The translations under genes were made by a program, and so were the position numbers. Shown piece by piece: positions 42,979 to 52,299 of a stretch of 64,000 nt of DNA. The first letter of the stretch is position 1. Each line of letters opens with the position of its first letter. The notes under the pieces are model-generated. The model searched no databases, was not told the origin of the DNA, and was given only the letters and a program-made list of their open reading frames with translations. The DNA is from Microbulbifer halophilus. Its GTDB lineage: Bacteria > Pseudomonadota > Gammaproteobacteria > Pseudomonadales > Cellvibrionaceae. The stretch lies in the NCBI RefSeq assembly GCF_026183675.1, contig NZ_JAPIVK010000001.1, positions 1 through 64,000 of the forward strand. The letters are read 5' to 3'.

Positions 42979-44340
42979 CTAAGAAACGATCCCCAGCGGT
43001 TCGGCTGTCCGCCAGCGGCCGCGGGTGAAATCCGGAAAGTCCACGCTGTTGCCGCGGTCGCTGACCGACATCTCAGACAACGGCGTCACCACTGACCAGG
43101 CCGCCGCGTCGTAGACATCCTGATCCAGTGGCTCGCCATTGCGCAGGCAATACACCAGGCGCCAGAACATCAGGAAGTCCATGCCGCCGTGTCCGCCATT
43201 CGCCACGGCCTCGCGGCCCATGCGCTTCCACAGCGGGTGGTCGTACTTGCCATACCAGTGGTCCATGTCGCGATCCCACTCGTGGAAGCTCTTGCGGCCC
43301 CCCTCTTCCAGTGCGATGCGGCTGGGAAAGCCGGCGAAGACACCATTGGTGCCCTGAATCAGGTTGTGGCGGCTGTAGGGTCTGGGCGTGGTGGTGTCGT
43401 GCTGGACCATGATGGTCCGCCCCTTTTTGGTCTTGATCAGGCTGGTGTTGATATCGCCGGCGATATAGTTGAGTTCGTTGCGCTGGTGGTCAGCTGGGAA
43501 TTCCCGCCCGGCGTAGGCAGCTCGGCCCAGGGCCGGGCTGCTCATGGAATTCATGTAATCAAAGCGGTCGCCCCGGTTGATATTCAGATACTGGGCGACG
43601 GGGCCGAGGCCGTGGGTGGGGTAGAGGTTGGCGTTGCGCTTCGCGTGCCACTCGGTGCGCCAGGAGCCGGTCTTGTGCTCCATCTCCTTCATCTGCCAGC
43701 GTAGTTCGTGGATATAGGCCGCCTCGCCGTGCAGCAGCTCGCCGAACAGCCCCTGGCGCACCATATTGAGCACCATCAACTCGTCGCGGCCGTAGCAGAC
43801 GTTCTCCAGCATCATGCAGTTTTTCTGCGTGCGCTCGGCGGTATCCACCAGCTGCCAGCACTCCTCGACGGTGGTGGCCACGGGCACCTCCACCAGCGCA
43901 TGCTTGCCGCTCTGCATCGTCTCTACGGCCATGGGCGCATGCCAGCGCCAGGGGGTGGAGATGACCACTATGTCGATATCGTCGCGCTCGAGCATGTCGC
44001 GGTATGCGTAGTCGCCCTTACCGTAGGCGTCCGGCCGCGGCAGGCCCTTCTCCGCCACCAGGTTGACGGAGCGATCCAACACCTCTTTATGGGTATCGCA
44101 GATCGCCTTGATTTCGACGCCATCGATATGACAGAAGTGCTTGACCGAACCGCTGCCCCGCTGGCCCACGCCGATAAAGCCGACCCGGACCCTGTCCATG
44201 GCCGGCACCGCCAGGCCCATCACGGATTTGTTGCCGGAGGCGGGCGCCGCGTTGCCGCGCGGGGCACAGCCGTAGGCCGCGGTGGCCGCCGCTGCGGCGA
44301 GGCCGGCGCGCAGGAAGTTTCGACGATTGATCGATTTCAT
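42979..44340 (-). CDS. Tat-exported GH109 glycosidase (alpha-N-acetylgalactosaminidase family)
   Basis: A 453-residue protein of the Gfo/Idh/MocA oxidoreductase fold that matches GH109, whose characterised members hydrolyse alpha-GalNAc using tightly bound NAD+. A twin-arginine signal ([19 protein letters not shown]) opens the protein from the ATG at 44340, preceded by AAGGTGA. The dinucleotide motif [11 protein letters not shown] follows near residue 55, then [17 protein letters not shown] and [13 protein letters not shown]. Tat export fits a folded, cofactor-loaded enzyme. It diverges from agaR and precedes the TonB receptor, so it probably frees GalNAc in the periplasm. Other Gfo/Idh activities are possible. 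Confidence 0.87.
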   Translation of the reverse strand: MKSINRRNFLRAGLAAAAATAAYGCAPRGNAAPASGNKSVMGLAVPAMDRVRVGFIGVGQRGSGSVKHFCHIDGVEIKAICDTHKEVLDRSVNLVAEKGLPRPDAYGKGDYAYRDMLERDDIDIVVISTPWRWHAPMAVETMQSGKHALVEVPVATTVEECWQLVDTAERTQKNCMMLENVCYGRDELMVLNMVRQGLFGELLHGEAAYIHELRWQMKEMEHKTGSWRTEWHAKRNANLYPTHGLGPVAQYLNINRGDRFDYMNSMSSPALGRAAYAGREFPADHQRNELNYIAGDINTSLIKTKKGRTIMVQHDTTTPRPYSRHNLIQGTNGVFAGFPSRIALEEGGRKSFHEWDRDMDHWYGKYDHPLWKRMGREAVANGGHGGMDFLMFWRLVYCLRNGEPLDQDVYDAAAWSVVTPLSEMSVSDRGNSVDFPDFTRGRWRTAEPLGIVS

Positions 44341-44582
44341 TATTGTCACCTTGCTGTCCAGAAACCGGGGTATCCGTTGCCACCGGACAATAACCAAGGG
44401 CATCAGAACGATCAACAACAAAATGCTTCAAAAGCTTTCGATTTAAATCGCACCAGAACACAAACAAAACCAAATTAAATGTATAAATTATTGTTTTTAA
44501 TGTAAAAACAACAAACGAAAGACTTCGAAAAGAAATTCTCATTGAAAGATAACGAAACCTTCGTAGAATAGGTGGAAAAGAA
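44341..44582. promoter_or_regulatory. Divergent aga promoter region with AgaR-type CTTTC boxes
   Basis: This AT-rich 242-bp region separates agaR from the GH109 gene. It contains CTTTC at 44435-44439 and GAAAG at 44517-44521 and 44544-44548, the last two 27 bp apart. CTTTC in multiple copies is the published core of AgaR operators in proteobacteria. The placement allows one repressor to control both directions. Promoter hexamers could not be fixed; TATAAA at about 44482 is a candidate -10 region. Confidence 0.6.
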
Positions 44583-45371
44583 ATGCCACAGACGGACAAG
44601 ACGGCGATGAACACCATCGAAAGGCGGCACGACATAGTCCAGAACACCCTGAACGAGGGCCGGGTACTGGTCCCGGAGCTGGTGGAGAAGTACGGCGTCT
44701 CCGCGGTAACCATCCGCGGCGATCTGAACCAGCTGCACAAGAAAGGGCTGGTGGTGCGCACTCGCGGCGGCGCCGTCGCCAACAACCGCATCACCGAGGA
44801 GCTGTCGGTGCAGGAGAAGCACTCGGAGCACCTGGAGATCAAGCGCAAACTGGCCAACGCCGCCGTGGCGGAGATCCGCGAGCGGGAGTCGATCATTCTC
44901 GACTCCGGCACCACCACCGCGGAAATCGCCAGGCAACTGCACGGCTTCCGCCGCCTGGTAGTGATGACCAACGGCCTCAACGTGGCCCAGAACCTGGTGG
45001 GGGCGGAGGGCGTGGAGCTGCTCACCACCGGCGGCACCCTGCGCAAGAAATCCCTGTCGTTCTACGGCCGCCAGGCGGAGGACGCCCTGCAGCGCTACCA
45101 CTTCGAGAAGGTGATACTGGGCGTGGACGGCTTCGACTTTCACGCCGGCATCACCACCCACTTCGAATACGAGGCCATCCTCAATCGGCTGATGTGCAGC
45201 GTCGCGCGAGAGGTGATCGCGGTCACCGACTCTTCCAAGTTCAACCGCTCCGGCGTGCATCGGATCTGCGGCTTCGAGGGCCTCCACACACTGATCACCG
45301 ACGACGGTATCCCGGACAGCTTTGCCCGCGCGCTGGAAGAGGAAGGAGTGCGCCTAGTAATCGCCAACTGA
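44583..45371 (+). CDS. agaR: DeoR-family repressor AgaR
   Basis: A 262-residue transcriptional regulator. The N-terminal DeoR helix-turn-helix is at about 12-65 (RRHDIVQNTLNEGRVLVPEL, VSAVTIRGDLNQLHKKG). The C-terminal sugar-phosphate sensing domain carries ILDSGTTTAEIARQL, LTTGGTLRKKSLSFYG and GVDGFDFHAGITT. The sequence resembles enterobacterial AgaR closely. It leads the agaZ-agaS-agaK-agaA operon and diverges from the GH109/receptor operon. The inducer is expected to be a GalNAc pathway phosphate intermediate. AGGTGG precedes the ATG. Confidence 0.9.
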   Translation: MPQTDKTAMNTIERRHDIVQNTLNEGRVLVPELVEKYGVSAVTIRGDLNQLHKKGLVVRTRGGAVANNRITEELSVQEKHSEHLEIKRKLANAAVAEIRERESIILDSGTTTAEIARQLHGFRRLVVMTNGLNVAQNLVGAEGVELLTTGGTLRKKSLSFYGRQAEDALQRYHFEKVILGVDGFDFHAGITTHFEYEAILNRLMCSVAREVIAVTDSSKFNRSGVHRICGFEGLHTLITDDGIPDSFARALEEEGVRLVIAN

Positions 45372-45437
45372 CCGCAGTCATTTCTTTCACCGGGCGGCCG
45401 CGGCCGCCCGACATTCACTCGAACCAAGGGAATTACC

Positions 45438-46718
45438 GTGCTGACACTGCAACAGCTGATCGCCGCCAACCGGCGGGGGGAGCCCCGCGGCATCTACGCC
45501 ATCTGCTCCGCCCACACGCTGGTACTGGAGGCGGCGATGGAACAGGCCGCGGCGGACCGCACGCCGCTGCTGATCGAGGCCACCGCCAACCAGGTCAACC
45601 AGTTCGGCGGCTACACCGGCATGACGCCGGCCGACTTCCAGGACCATGTAATGACCCTGGCCGCGCGCAGCGGCCTGCCCGCCGAGCGGGTGCTGCTCGG
45701 CGGCGATCACCTGGGCCCGGTGTGCTGGCAAAAGGAAACGACGGAACAGGCGATGGCGAAAGCGCGCGAACTGATCGCGGCCTATGTCGCGGCGGGCTTC
45801 GGCAAGATCCACCTGGACTGCAGCATGCCCTGCGCCGACGACACACTGCCGCTGGCGGACGAACTGATCGCCGCCCGCGCCGCCGACCTCTGCCGGGTGG
45901 CGGAAGAGACTGCGCGTCGGGAATTCGGCCGCAGCGACATCGTCTATATCGTCGGCACCGAGGTGCCGCCGCCAGGCGGCGCCAGGGAGGCGATCGACGA
46001 ACTGGAAGTCACCGACCCTGCCCTGGCGCGGGCGACACTGGAAAAACACCGCGCCGCCTTCCTGGAGCAGGGGCTGGACGCGGCCTGGCAGCGGGTCATC
46101 GGCCTAGTGGTGCAGCCGGGTGTCGAGTTCGACCACACATCGATCGTCGACTACCACCCGGAAAAGGCCGAACAACTGAAAGCGCTGATTCCACAGGTGG
46201 ACAATATCGCCTTCGAGGCCCACTCCACCGACTACCAGAACCAGCACAGCTACAACCAGCTGGTGCGCGATCACTTCGCCATCCTCAAGGTCGGCCCGCA
46301 ACTGACCTTCGCCCTGCGCGAGGCGCTGTTCGCCCTCAGCTATATCGAGGAGCAACTGCCCGCTATGGAAACCCGCTCCGGGCTGCGCCAAGTGTGCGAA
46401 CAGCAGATGCTGGCGCGGCCGGAATACTGGCAGTCCTTCTACACCGTGGACGAGGAGCTGCAGCCTCTCTACCGCCGCTTCAGCTACAGCGACCGCATCC
46501 GCTACTACTGGCCGGATGAGAAGGTCCGGGAGGCCACGGAGCAACTGCTCACAAACCTGCAGACACACACGATTCCGCTGCCGCTGATCAGCCAGTTCTT
46601 CCCCGAGGAGTACCGCGAGATCCGCAACGGCGAACTCGCCAACAACGCCACCGCCCTGGTCAGGGCCAGAATCAGGAAAGTCACCGCGTCCTACGCCCAG
46701 GCCTGCTGGAAGCAGTAG
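45438..46718 (+). CDS. agaZ: AgaZ/KbaZ-type D-tagatose-1,6-bisphosphate aldolase subunit
   Basis: A 426-residue cytoplasmic protein of the AgaZ/GatZ/KbaZ family. The N-terminus GTG at 45438 follows AAGGGA. Signature stretches are GIYAICSAHTLVLEAAMEQA, VLLGGDHLGPVCWQ and IHLDCSMPCADDTLPLADE, then GTEVPPPGGARE. In E. coli this subunit supports the class II aldolase AgaY/KbaY that splits tagatose-1,6-bisphosphate into triose phosphates; a kinase role has also been considered for the family. No agaY is in this window. It is the first enzyme gene after agaR and is 11 bp from agaS. Confidence 0.92.
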   Translation: MLTLQQLIAANRRGEPRGIYAICSAHTLVLEAAMEQAAADRTPLLIEATANQVNQFGGYTGMTPADFQDHVMTLAARSGLPAERVLLGGDHLGPVCWQKETTEQAMAKARELIAAYVAAGFGKIHLDCSMPCADDTLPLADELIAARAADLCRVAEETARREFGRSDIVYIVGTEVPPPGGAREAIDELEVTDPALARATLEKHRAAFLEQGLDAAWQRVIGLVVQPGVEFDHTSIVDYHPEKAEQLKALIPQVDNIAFEAHSTDYQNQHSYNQLVRDHFAILKVGPQLTFALREALFALSYIEEQLPAMETRSGLRQVCEQQMLARPEYWQSFYTVDEELQPLYRRFSYSDRIRYYWPDEKVREATEQLLTNLQTHTIPLPLISQFFPEEYREIRNGELANNATALVRARIRKVTASYAQACWKQ

Positions 46719-46728
46719 AGGTTTATTC

Positions 46729-47856
46729 ATGTCATCCACCCTCGCTATCGATCCCGAACAACTGCGCGAGCGCAACGGCTACTGGACCGCGCGGGAGATC
46801 GCCCAACAGCCGCAGACCTGGCGGCGGGTCGCGGACCTGGTGGACAACCAACGCGCCGACCTGGAGGCCTGGCTGGCGCCGCTGCTGGCACAGCCGCGGC
46901 TGCGCATTGTGCTCACCGGCGCCGGCACCTCCGCCTATGTCGGCGAAACCCTGGCCCCCTACCTGAGCCGCAAACTGGCACGGCCGGTGGAGGCCATCAG
47001 TACCACCGACCTGATGGGCAACCCGGACCAGTACCTGCTGCCGGACTACCCCACGCTACTGGTGTCCTACGCCCGCTCCGGCAACAGTCCGGAGAGCGTC
47101 GGCGCCTACCAACTGGCGGACCAGCTGGTAGACAACTGTTACCACATGGTGGTCAGCTGCAATCCGGACGGTGAACTGGCGGAGCGCGCCGCGGGCCGCG
47201 ACAACAGCTATTCGCTGCTGATGCCAGAGGAAACACTGGACCGGAGCTTCGCCATGACCAGCAGTTTTACCGCGATGATGCTGGCCACGCTGACGCTGTT
47301 CAGCCCCGATACCCGGCAACTGGAAAAAACCATCGCCGCCGGCAGCGACCTGCTGGAGACACAACAGCAAACCCTGCGCGAGCGGGCACAACTGGACTTC
47401 CACCGCATCGCCTTTCTCGGCAGCGGCGGCCTCAAGGGCATCGCCACCGAGTCCGCGCTGAAAATGCTCGAGCTGACCGCCGGCCAGATCGACTGCCACG
47501 CGGAGAGCCCGCTGGGATTCCGCCACGGCCCCAAATCCATGGTGGACGAGCGCACCCTGGTAATGCTGTTCGCCAGCGGCGACGACTACACCGGCCGCTA
47601 CGACGACGATCTCTACCGGGAGCTGCAGCGGGACGGCACCAGCCCGTGGATCTTCTCCGCGACGGACCTGTTCGACACGGCAGGCCTCGACGACGCCTGG
47701 TTGTCTTTCCCCTATATCCTCTGCGCGCAGCTGCTGGCCTTCTACAAGTGCCTGGCCCTCGACATCACCCCGGACAATCCCTGCCCCAGCGGTGAGGTCA
47801 ACCGGGTGGTGCAGGGTGTGACCATTCACCCTTTCACGCCGGAGGCCGCGCAGTGA
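46729..47856 (+). CDS. agaS: Galactosamine-6-phosphate deaminase/isomerase AgaS
   Basis: A 375-residue protein with two SIS domains, converting galactosamine-6-phosphate to tagatose-6-phosphate and ammonia. SIS motifs are VLTGAGTSAYVGETLAPYLS (about 62-81), SYARSGNSPESVGAY and IAFLGSGGLKGIATESALKM; the CHAESPLGFRHGPKSMVDE block holds the probable catalytic Glu/His. The ATG follows AGAGG. Its stop overlaps the GTG of the kinase gene by four bases, implying translational coupling. Confidence 0.92.
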   Translation: MSSTLAIDPEQLRERNGYWTAREIAQQPQTWRRVADLVDNQRADLEAWLAPLLAQPRLRIVLTGAGTSAYVGETLAPYLSRKLARPVEAISTTDLMGNPDQYLLPDYPTLLVSYARSGNSPESVGAYQLADQLVDNCYHMVVSCNPDGELAERAAGRDNSYSLLMPEETLDRSFAMTSSFTAMMLATLTLFSPDTRQLEKTIAAGSDLLETQQQTLRERAQLDFHRIAFLGSGGLKGIATESALKMLELTAGQIDCHAESPLGFRHGPKSMVDERTLVMLFASGDDYTGRYDDDLYRELQRDGTSPWIFSATDLFDTAGLDDAWLSFPYILCAQLLAFYKCLALDITPDNPCPSGEVNRVVQGVTIHPFTPEAAQ

Positions 47857-48797
47857 TTTACGGCCTGGATATCGGCGGCACCAAGATCGAGTTTGCGCGC
47901 TTCAACCAAAAGCTGCGCAAACTCGACAGCCGGCGCGTCGACACCCCCACCGGCGATTTCCGGGCCTTTATCGACACGCTGGTGGAGCTGGTCGAGAGCG
48001 CCGATCGCCAACACGGCACTGCCGCGCCGCTGGGCGTGGGTATGCCGGGGCTGGTGGACCGTGACGGCCGCTCCCTGTCCGCCAATGTGCCCTGCGCCAG
48101 CGGCCGCAACGTGGCCCGCGCGCTGGGAGAACGGCTGCGGCGGCCGGTGGCGATTGAGAACGACTGCCGCCTGTTCGCGCTGTCCGAGGCCCGCGGCGGC
48201 GCCGGCAATGACCACCGCCATGTGTATGGCGCCGTGCTCGGCACCGGCGCCGCCGGCGGTTTGGTGGTGGACGGTGAGCTCTACCGCAGCCGCCAGGGCA
48301 TCGCCGGCGAGTACGGCCACCAGCAACTACCGGCGCGGCTGCAGCAGAAATACGAGCTGCCGCTGCTGCCCTGCGGCTGTGGCCTCAGCGGCTGTATGGA
48401 GAGCTATATCGCCGGCCCCGGACTGGTATCGCTGCACCGGCATTTTGCCGCGCAGTCGCTGACGGTGCCGCAACTGGTGCAGCGCTGGCGTGCCGGCGAG
48501 GCCGCAGCGGCACACACCATGGAAGTTTTCCTCGACCTGCTCGGCGCCGCCTTCGCCAACCTGGCGATGGCCTGCGATCCGGACATCATCGTGCTCGGCG
48601 GCGGCCTGTCCCATATCGAAGAACTCTATACGCGGCTGCCGGCCACGATAGAACAACACCTTTTTTCCGGCTTCCGCGCTCCCGCCCTGGCACCGCCGAA
48701 ATTCGGCGACGCCAGCGGCGCGCGCGGCGCCGCCCTGCTTGTACAGAGCCATGAATCAGAACAACTACTGCCTGAAAGCGAAACAGATCCTGGCTGA
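47853..48797 (+). CDS. agaK: ROK-family amino-sugar kinase, probable GalNAc kinase AgaK
   Basis: A 314-residue cytoplasmic ROK kinase. The ATP motif GLDIGGTKIEFARF is at the very N-terminus. The catalytic Asp lies in AIENDCRLFAL, and the sugar-binding GEYGH is followed by the zinc cluster CGCGLSGC. It starts with GTG overlapping the agaS stop (GTGA). It resembles NagK-type N-acetylglucosamine kinases; the surrounding aga genes point to GalNAc, giving GalNAc-6-phosphate. The C-terminus overlaps the start of agaA by 47 bp. Confidence 0.85.
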   Translation: MIYGLDIGGTKIEFARFNQKLRKLDSRRVDTPTGDFRAFIDTLVELVESADRQHGTAAPLGVGMPGLVDRDGRSLSANVPCASGRNVARALGERLRRPVAIENDCRLFALSEARGGAGNDHRHVYGAVLGTGAAGGLVVDGELYRSRQGIAGEYGHQQLPARLQQKYELPLLPCGCGLSGCMESYIAGPGLVSLHRHFAAQSLTVPQLVQRWRAGEAAAAHTMEVFLDLLGAAFANLAMACDPDIIVLGGGLSHIEELYTRLPATIEQHLFSGFRAPALAPPKFGDASGARGAALLVQSHESEQLLPESETDPG

Positions 48798-49923
48798 AGA
48801 ACGGGATTACAAATACCACTACCTGCAGATCCGCGACGGCAAGATCGCCGCGATAGCCGCGCAGCCCGATCCGGAACTGCCGCTGATCGATCTCGGCGAG
48901 GCAACGCTGATCCCCGGCCTGATCGACCTGCATATCCACGGCCGCGAGGGTTGCGATGTGATGGACGCGCGCATGGATTCCATGGCCACCATCTCCCGCT
49001 CCCTGGCCGCGCACGGCGTAACCGGATTTCTCGCCACCACGGTCACCAGTTCCTGGAAGGAAACCCTGGCCGCGATGGACACCCTCGGCCGCGCCGCGCA
49101 GATGCGAATGCCCGGCGCCCGGGTGCTGGGCGGTTACAGCGAGGGGCTGTTTTTTACCAACGAGCACAAGGGCGCCCACAACGAGCGCTATTTTCTCGCC
49201 CCCACCCGCGATCGCATCGACCAACTAATTGCAGCCTCCCACGGCCAGCTGAAGGTGCTGGCGCTGGCGCCAGAGATAGAAGGCGCACGGGAAATTATCG
49301 GCTACCTGCGGCAACAGGGCCTGCGGGTCATGCTCGGTCACACGGACGCCAACTACGACCAGACCAGCGCCGCCCTGCACGCCGGCGCCTGCGGCGGCGT
49401 GCACGTTTTCAACGGTATGCGCGGCATCCACCACCGGGAACCGGGCTGTACCGGCGCGGTGCTGATGGACGACGCCAATGTGGAAGTGATTGCCGACGGC
49501 GTACACCTGCACCCGGCGATACTGCAGATGATCTGCAAGCTGAAAGAGCGGGAGCAAATTACGCTGATCAGCGACTGTATCAACGCCGGCGGCCTCGCCA
49601 ACGGGCGCTACACGCTGGGGAAGATGGAAGTCGCACTGGAAAACGGTATCGCCAGGACCGACAGCGGTTCGCTGGCGGGCAGCACCCTGACGCTGGAAAG
49701 GGCCGCCGCCAACCTGCACAAACTGGCCGGCATCGACTTCCGCGACGCGGTGCATATGGCCAGCCTGTCGCCGGCGCAGTTTCTCGGCATCGACCACCAC
49801 ACCGGCTCCATCGCCACCGGCAAGGATGCGGATATTGCCGTGCTCGACGACGACGGGCAAGTGCGGGCGACGCTGCATCGCGGCGAATGGATTTACGACA
49901 ACCCGACCGAAACCAACATGTAG
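48751..49923 (+). CDS. agaA: N-acetylgalactosamine-6-phosphate deacetylase (AgaA/NagA family)
   Basis: A 390-residue amidohydrolase-superfamily enzyme removing acetate from GalNAc-6-phosphate. The start is the ATG at 48751, inside the kinase gene. Metal and substrate motifs include LIPGLIDLHIHGREGCDVMD (HIH), LAPEIEGA, VMLGHTDANYDQ, VHVFNGMRGIHHREPG, IADGVHLHP and the catalytic Asp in LISDCINAGGL. The family cannot by itself separate GlcNAc-6-P from GalNAc-6-P; the cluster argues for the latter (AgaAII type). It is cotranscribed with agaZ-agaS-agaK. Confidence 0.88.
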   Translation: MNQNNYCLKAKQILAEERDYKYHYLQIRDGKIAAIAAQPDPELPLIDLGEATLIPGLIDLHIHGREGCDVMDARMDSMATISRSLAAHGVTGFLATTVTSSWKETLAAMDTLGRAAQMRMPGARVLGGYSEGLFFTNEHKGAHNERYFLAPTRDRIDQLIAASHGQLKVLALAPEIEGAREIIGYLRQQGLRVMLGHTDANYDQTSAALHAGACGGVHVFNGMRGIHHREPGCTGAVLMDDANVEVIADGVHLHPAILQMICKLKEREQITLISDCINAGGLANGRYTLGKMEVALENGIARTDSGSLAGSTLTLERAAANLHKLAGIDFRDAVHMASLSPAQFLGIDHHTGSIATGKDADIAVLDDDGQVRATLHRGEWIYDNPTETNM

Positions 49924-50041
49924 GAGCGGCCCCTACGGATTCCACTGATCGCGCCACAGGCGCAACCAATCGCCTCCGTTTACCATTTTCCGGCAAAAGA
50001 CTGCATGCTTACCTTGCCATTCTAATAACAAGGGAAACACC

Positions 50042-52087
50042 ATGAAGCACAATATCTCCGCCGCCTTGGCCGCGGCCCTGCTCACACTCAGCGGCAGTCT
50101 CCACGCCGACACCCTCGAGTACGTCTTCTACGACAAGGAAGGCGTCGCCGGCGGCGAAATCGTCGAACGCAACGGAACGGAAGTCTCAGGCCAATTGAAA
50201 CTGGGCTGGAACAACCGCCGCCTGAAACTGGAGGAATCCTTCCACGTCGACGCGCAGCAAATGCCTCAGAAGCTGCAGATTTCCGGTATCAGTCCCTTCG
50301 GCGCACCGGTAGAGGAGCAATTTTCGATCGAGGGCAAAACCGCGTCCTGGTCCGGCAGCGACGAACAGGGCAGCGCCGAAATATCCAGCCCCCACTTCTA
50401 TGTACCCAAGAACCAGACCCTGGCGCTCAGCGCACAGCTAGTCAGGGCGCTGCTCGCCGACGACGACCAGCACGTAGATCTGCTACCCCAGGGCAGCGCC
50501 AGCCTGCACCAGTTGGACGAACTCACCCTGGAGCAGGGCGATAAAAAACAGACCGTCTACCTCTACGGCGTCAGCGGCCTGTCACTGACACCGGAACTGG
50601 CCTGGTACGACGCCGACGGCGACCTGTTCGCCTCCGACAGCGGTGGCTGGTTTGCGATACTGCGCAAAGGCTGGGACAAGTCCCACCTGGAAGAGCTCAA
50701 GCAGCGCCAAGTGCGCGCCGCCGATGCCTACCTGCAGAAGCTGGCCACCAAACACACCCACAAATCCGCCGCGCCGATACTGCTCGAGCATGTGGACCTG
50801 GTGGATGTAGAAGCGGGCCAACTGCTGCCGAACCGCCACCTGCTGATCCAGGGTGGCAAGATCCGCCGCATCAGCAAAACGCCGATCGAGGCCAAAAAAA
50901 ACGCTACGGTTATCGATGCAAAAGGCAAGACGCTGATCCCCGGCCTCTGGGATATGCACGGCCACCTGAGCCTGCAGGACGGCGCGCTGAATATGGCTGC
51001 CGGCGTGATCAATGTGCGCGATATCGGCAACACCCACGAAAATATCATGCGGGTCAGCGAGCAGTTCGCCTCCGACAAGGTAATCGGTGGCAAGGTCTAC
51101 CGCGCCGGCTTTATGGACCGGGAAAGCGAGAACGCCATGCGCCTGGGCAAGACCGCCACCAGCCTGGAACACGCCAGGGAGATCGTCGACTGGTACGCGG
51201 AGCGCGGCTACGGGCAGATCAAGACCTACAGCTCCATGGAACCGGAGTGGATAGCACCGCTGGCCGAGCATATCCACAGCAGGGGGATGCGCCTTTCAGG
51301 ACACATACCGGCATTCATGACCGCGGAACAGGCAGTGGATGCCGGCTTCGACGAGATCCAGCATATCAATATGCTGTTCCTGAACTTTATGGGGGCCATC
51401 GACACGCGCAAGAAGCTGCGCTTTACCGAAGTCGGCGAACACGCCCACGAACTGGACCTGGACAGCCCGGAAGTGGCGGCCTTTCTCGACAAGCTGGCCG
51501 CCAAGGGCACGGTCGTGGACGCCACCCTGACGATTTTCCGCTCCATGCTGCAGCGCCGCGCCGGCCAGTTAGACCCGGAATACACCGGTATCGCCGACCA
51601 CCTGCCGGTGAACCTGCGCCGCCGGTTTGTCGGCGCCGAGCTGGATATCCAGCCGCAACACCGGGACGACTACCACCATTCCACCGCGGCACTGCTGCAG
51701 ATGGTGCGCAAACTGCACGAACACAAGGTGCGCATGGTGGCCGGCACCGACGGCCTGGCCGGCTTCACCCTGCTGCGCGAACTGGAACTCTATTCCGAAT
51801 CGGGCATCCCCAACGCCGACGTGCTGCGCACCGCGACACTGGAACCGGCGCGGGTGGTGGGTGCCGCCAAGCGGACCGGCAGCATCGACCTGGGCAAGGA
51901 TGCGGACCTGGTACTGCTCGACGGCAATCCGCTGGAGGATATCCGCGCGCTGCGCAACACGGCGCTGGTGATCGAGGGGCAGAACCTCTACAAGCCGGAC
52001 GAACTCTACGAGGCGCTGGGCATAGAGCCGTTTTACGAGTCGCTGGCGTTTGACCTGGGTAAAGGGTCCGTGATCGCCACCAAGTAA
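50042..52087 (+). CDS. Exported amidohydrolase with extra N-terminal domain
   Basis: A 681-residue protein. Residues 1-22 are a signal peptide ending LHA. Residues 23-230 form a beta-rich domain (DTLEYVFYDKEGVAGGEIVE) not seen in ordinary amidohydrolases. Residues 240-665 are an amidohydrolase/imidazolonepropionase-like TIM barrel with LIPGLWDMHGHLSLQDG (HGH metal pair), a His in SGHIPAFMT and the metal Asp in VAGTDGLAGF, then PARVVGAAKRTGSIDLGKDA. It is periplasmic. It lies 118 bp after agaA on the same strand and may belong to the operon, perhaps acting on a peptide or N-acyl group of the imported glycan; this is inference, as no substrate can be read. Confidence 0.82.
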   Translation: MKHNISAALAAALLTLSGSLHADTLEYVFYDKEGVAGGEIVERNGTEVSGQLKLGWNNRRLKLEESFHVDAQQMPQKLQISGISPFGAPVEEQFSIEGKTASWSGSDEQGSAEISSPHFYVPKNQTLALSAQLVRALLADDDQHVDLLPQGSASLHQLDELTLEQGDKKQTVYLYGVSGLSLTPELAWYDADGDLFASDSGGWFAILRKGWDKSHLEELKQRQVRAADAYLQKLATKHTHKSAAPILLEHVDLVDVEAGQLLPNRHLLIQGGKIRRISKTPIEAKKNATVIDAKGKTLIPGLWDMHGHLSLQDGALNMAAGVINVRDIGNTHENIMRVSEQFASDKVIGGKVYRAGFMDRESENAMRLGKTATSLEHAREIVDWYAERGYGQIKTYSSMEPEWIAPLAEHIHSRGMRLSGHIPAFMTAEQAVDAGFDEIQHINMLFLNFMGAIDTRKKLRFTEVGEHAHELDLDSPEVAAFLDKLAAKGTVVDATLTIFRSMLQRRAGQLDPEYTGIADHLPVNLRRRFVGAELDIQPQHRDDYHHSTAALLQMVRKLHEHKVRMVAGTDGLAGFTLLRELELYSESGIPNADVLRTATLEPARVVGAAKRTGSIDLGKDADLVLLDGNPLEDIRALRNTALVIEGQNLYKPDELYEALGIEPFYESLAFDLGKGSVIATK

Positions 52088-52275
52088 GCGTATCGCGGCG
52101 CGACCGGCCCCGCCGATAGCCGCGATCCCATCGCGGCCATGGGCCGCTCCTACATATCACCGTTCCCGACCTTTCTTACAGGAGCGGCCGGACCGCTCCT
52201 ACAGACAACCTAAAGTCGGGTATCGCCGGAATAGCGGAAGGGACTTGTAGGGGCGAACCTTGTGTTCGCCCAAAC
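52084..52275. repeat. Cluster of REP-like palindromes between amidohydrolase and metE
   Basis: The cluster includes AGGAGCGG-CCGGA-CCGCTCCT (about 52180-52200), flanking CCGCTCCTAC units, a GCGGC..GCCGC fold near 52095-52130 and GGGCGAAC-CTTGT-GTTCGCCC at 52251-52271. The last is almost identical to the stem after the desaturase (1661-1682). The genes on both sides converge here, so the cluster may shape mRNA ends. Confidence 0.65.
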
Positions 52276-52299
52276 CGGGCTGCCAGCCGCCCCAAGCGA

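Noticed and set aside
46729-49923. GlcNAc (nag) pathway instead of GalNAc
   Set aside because: Kinase and deacetylase alone would fit either, but AgaR, AgaZ and AgaS are GalNAc/tagatose-pathway proteins, GH109 acts on alpha-GalNAc, and no nagB is present.
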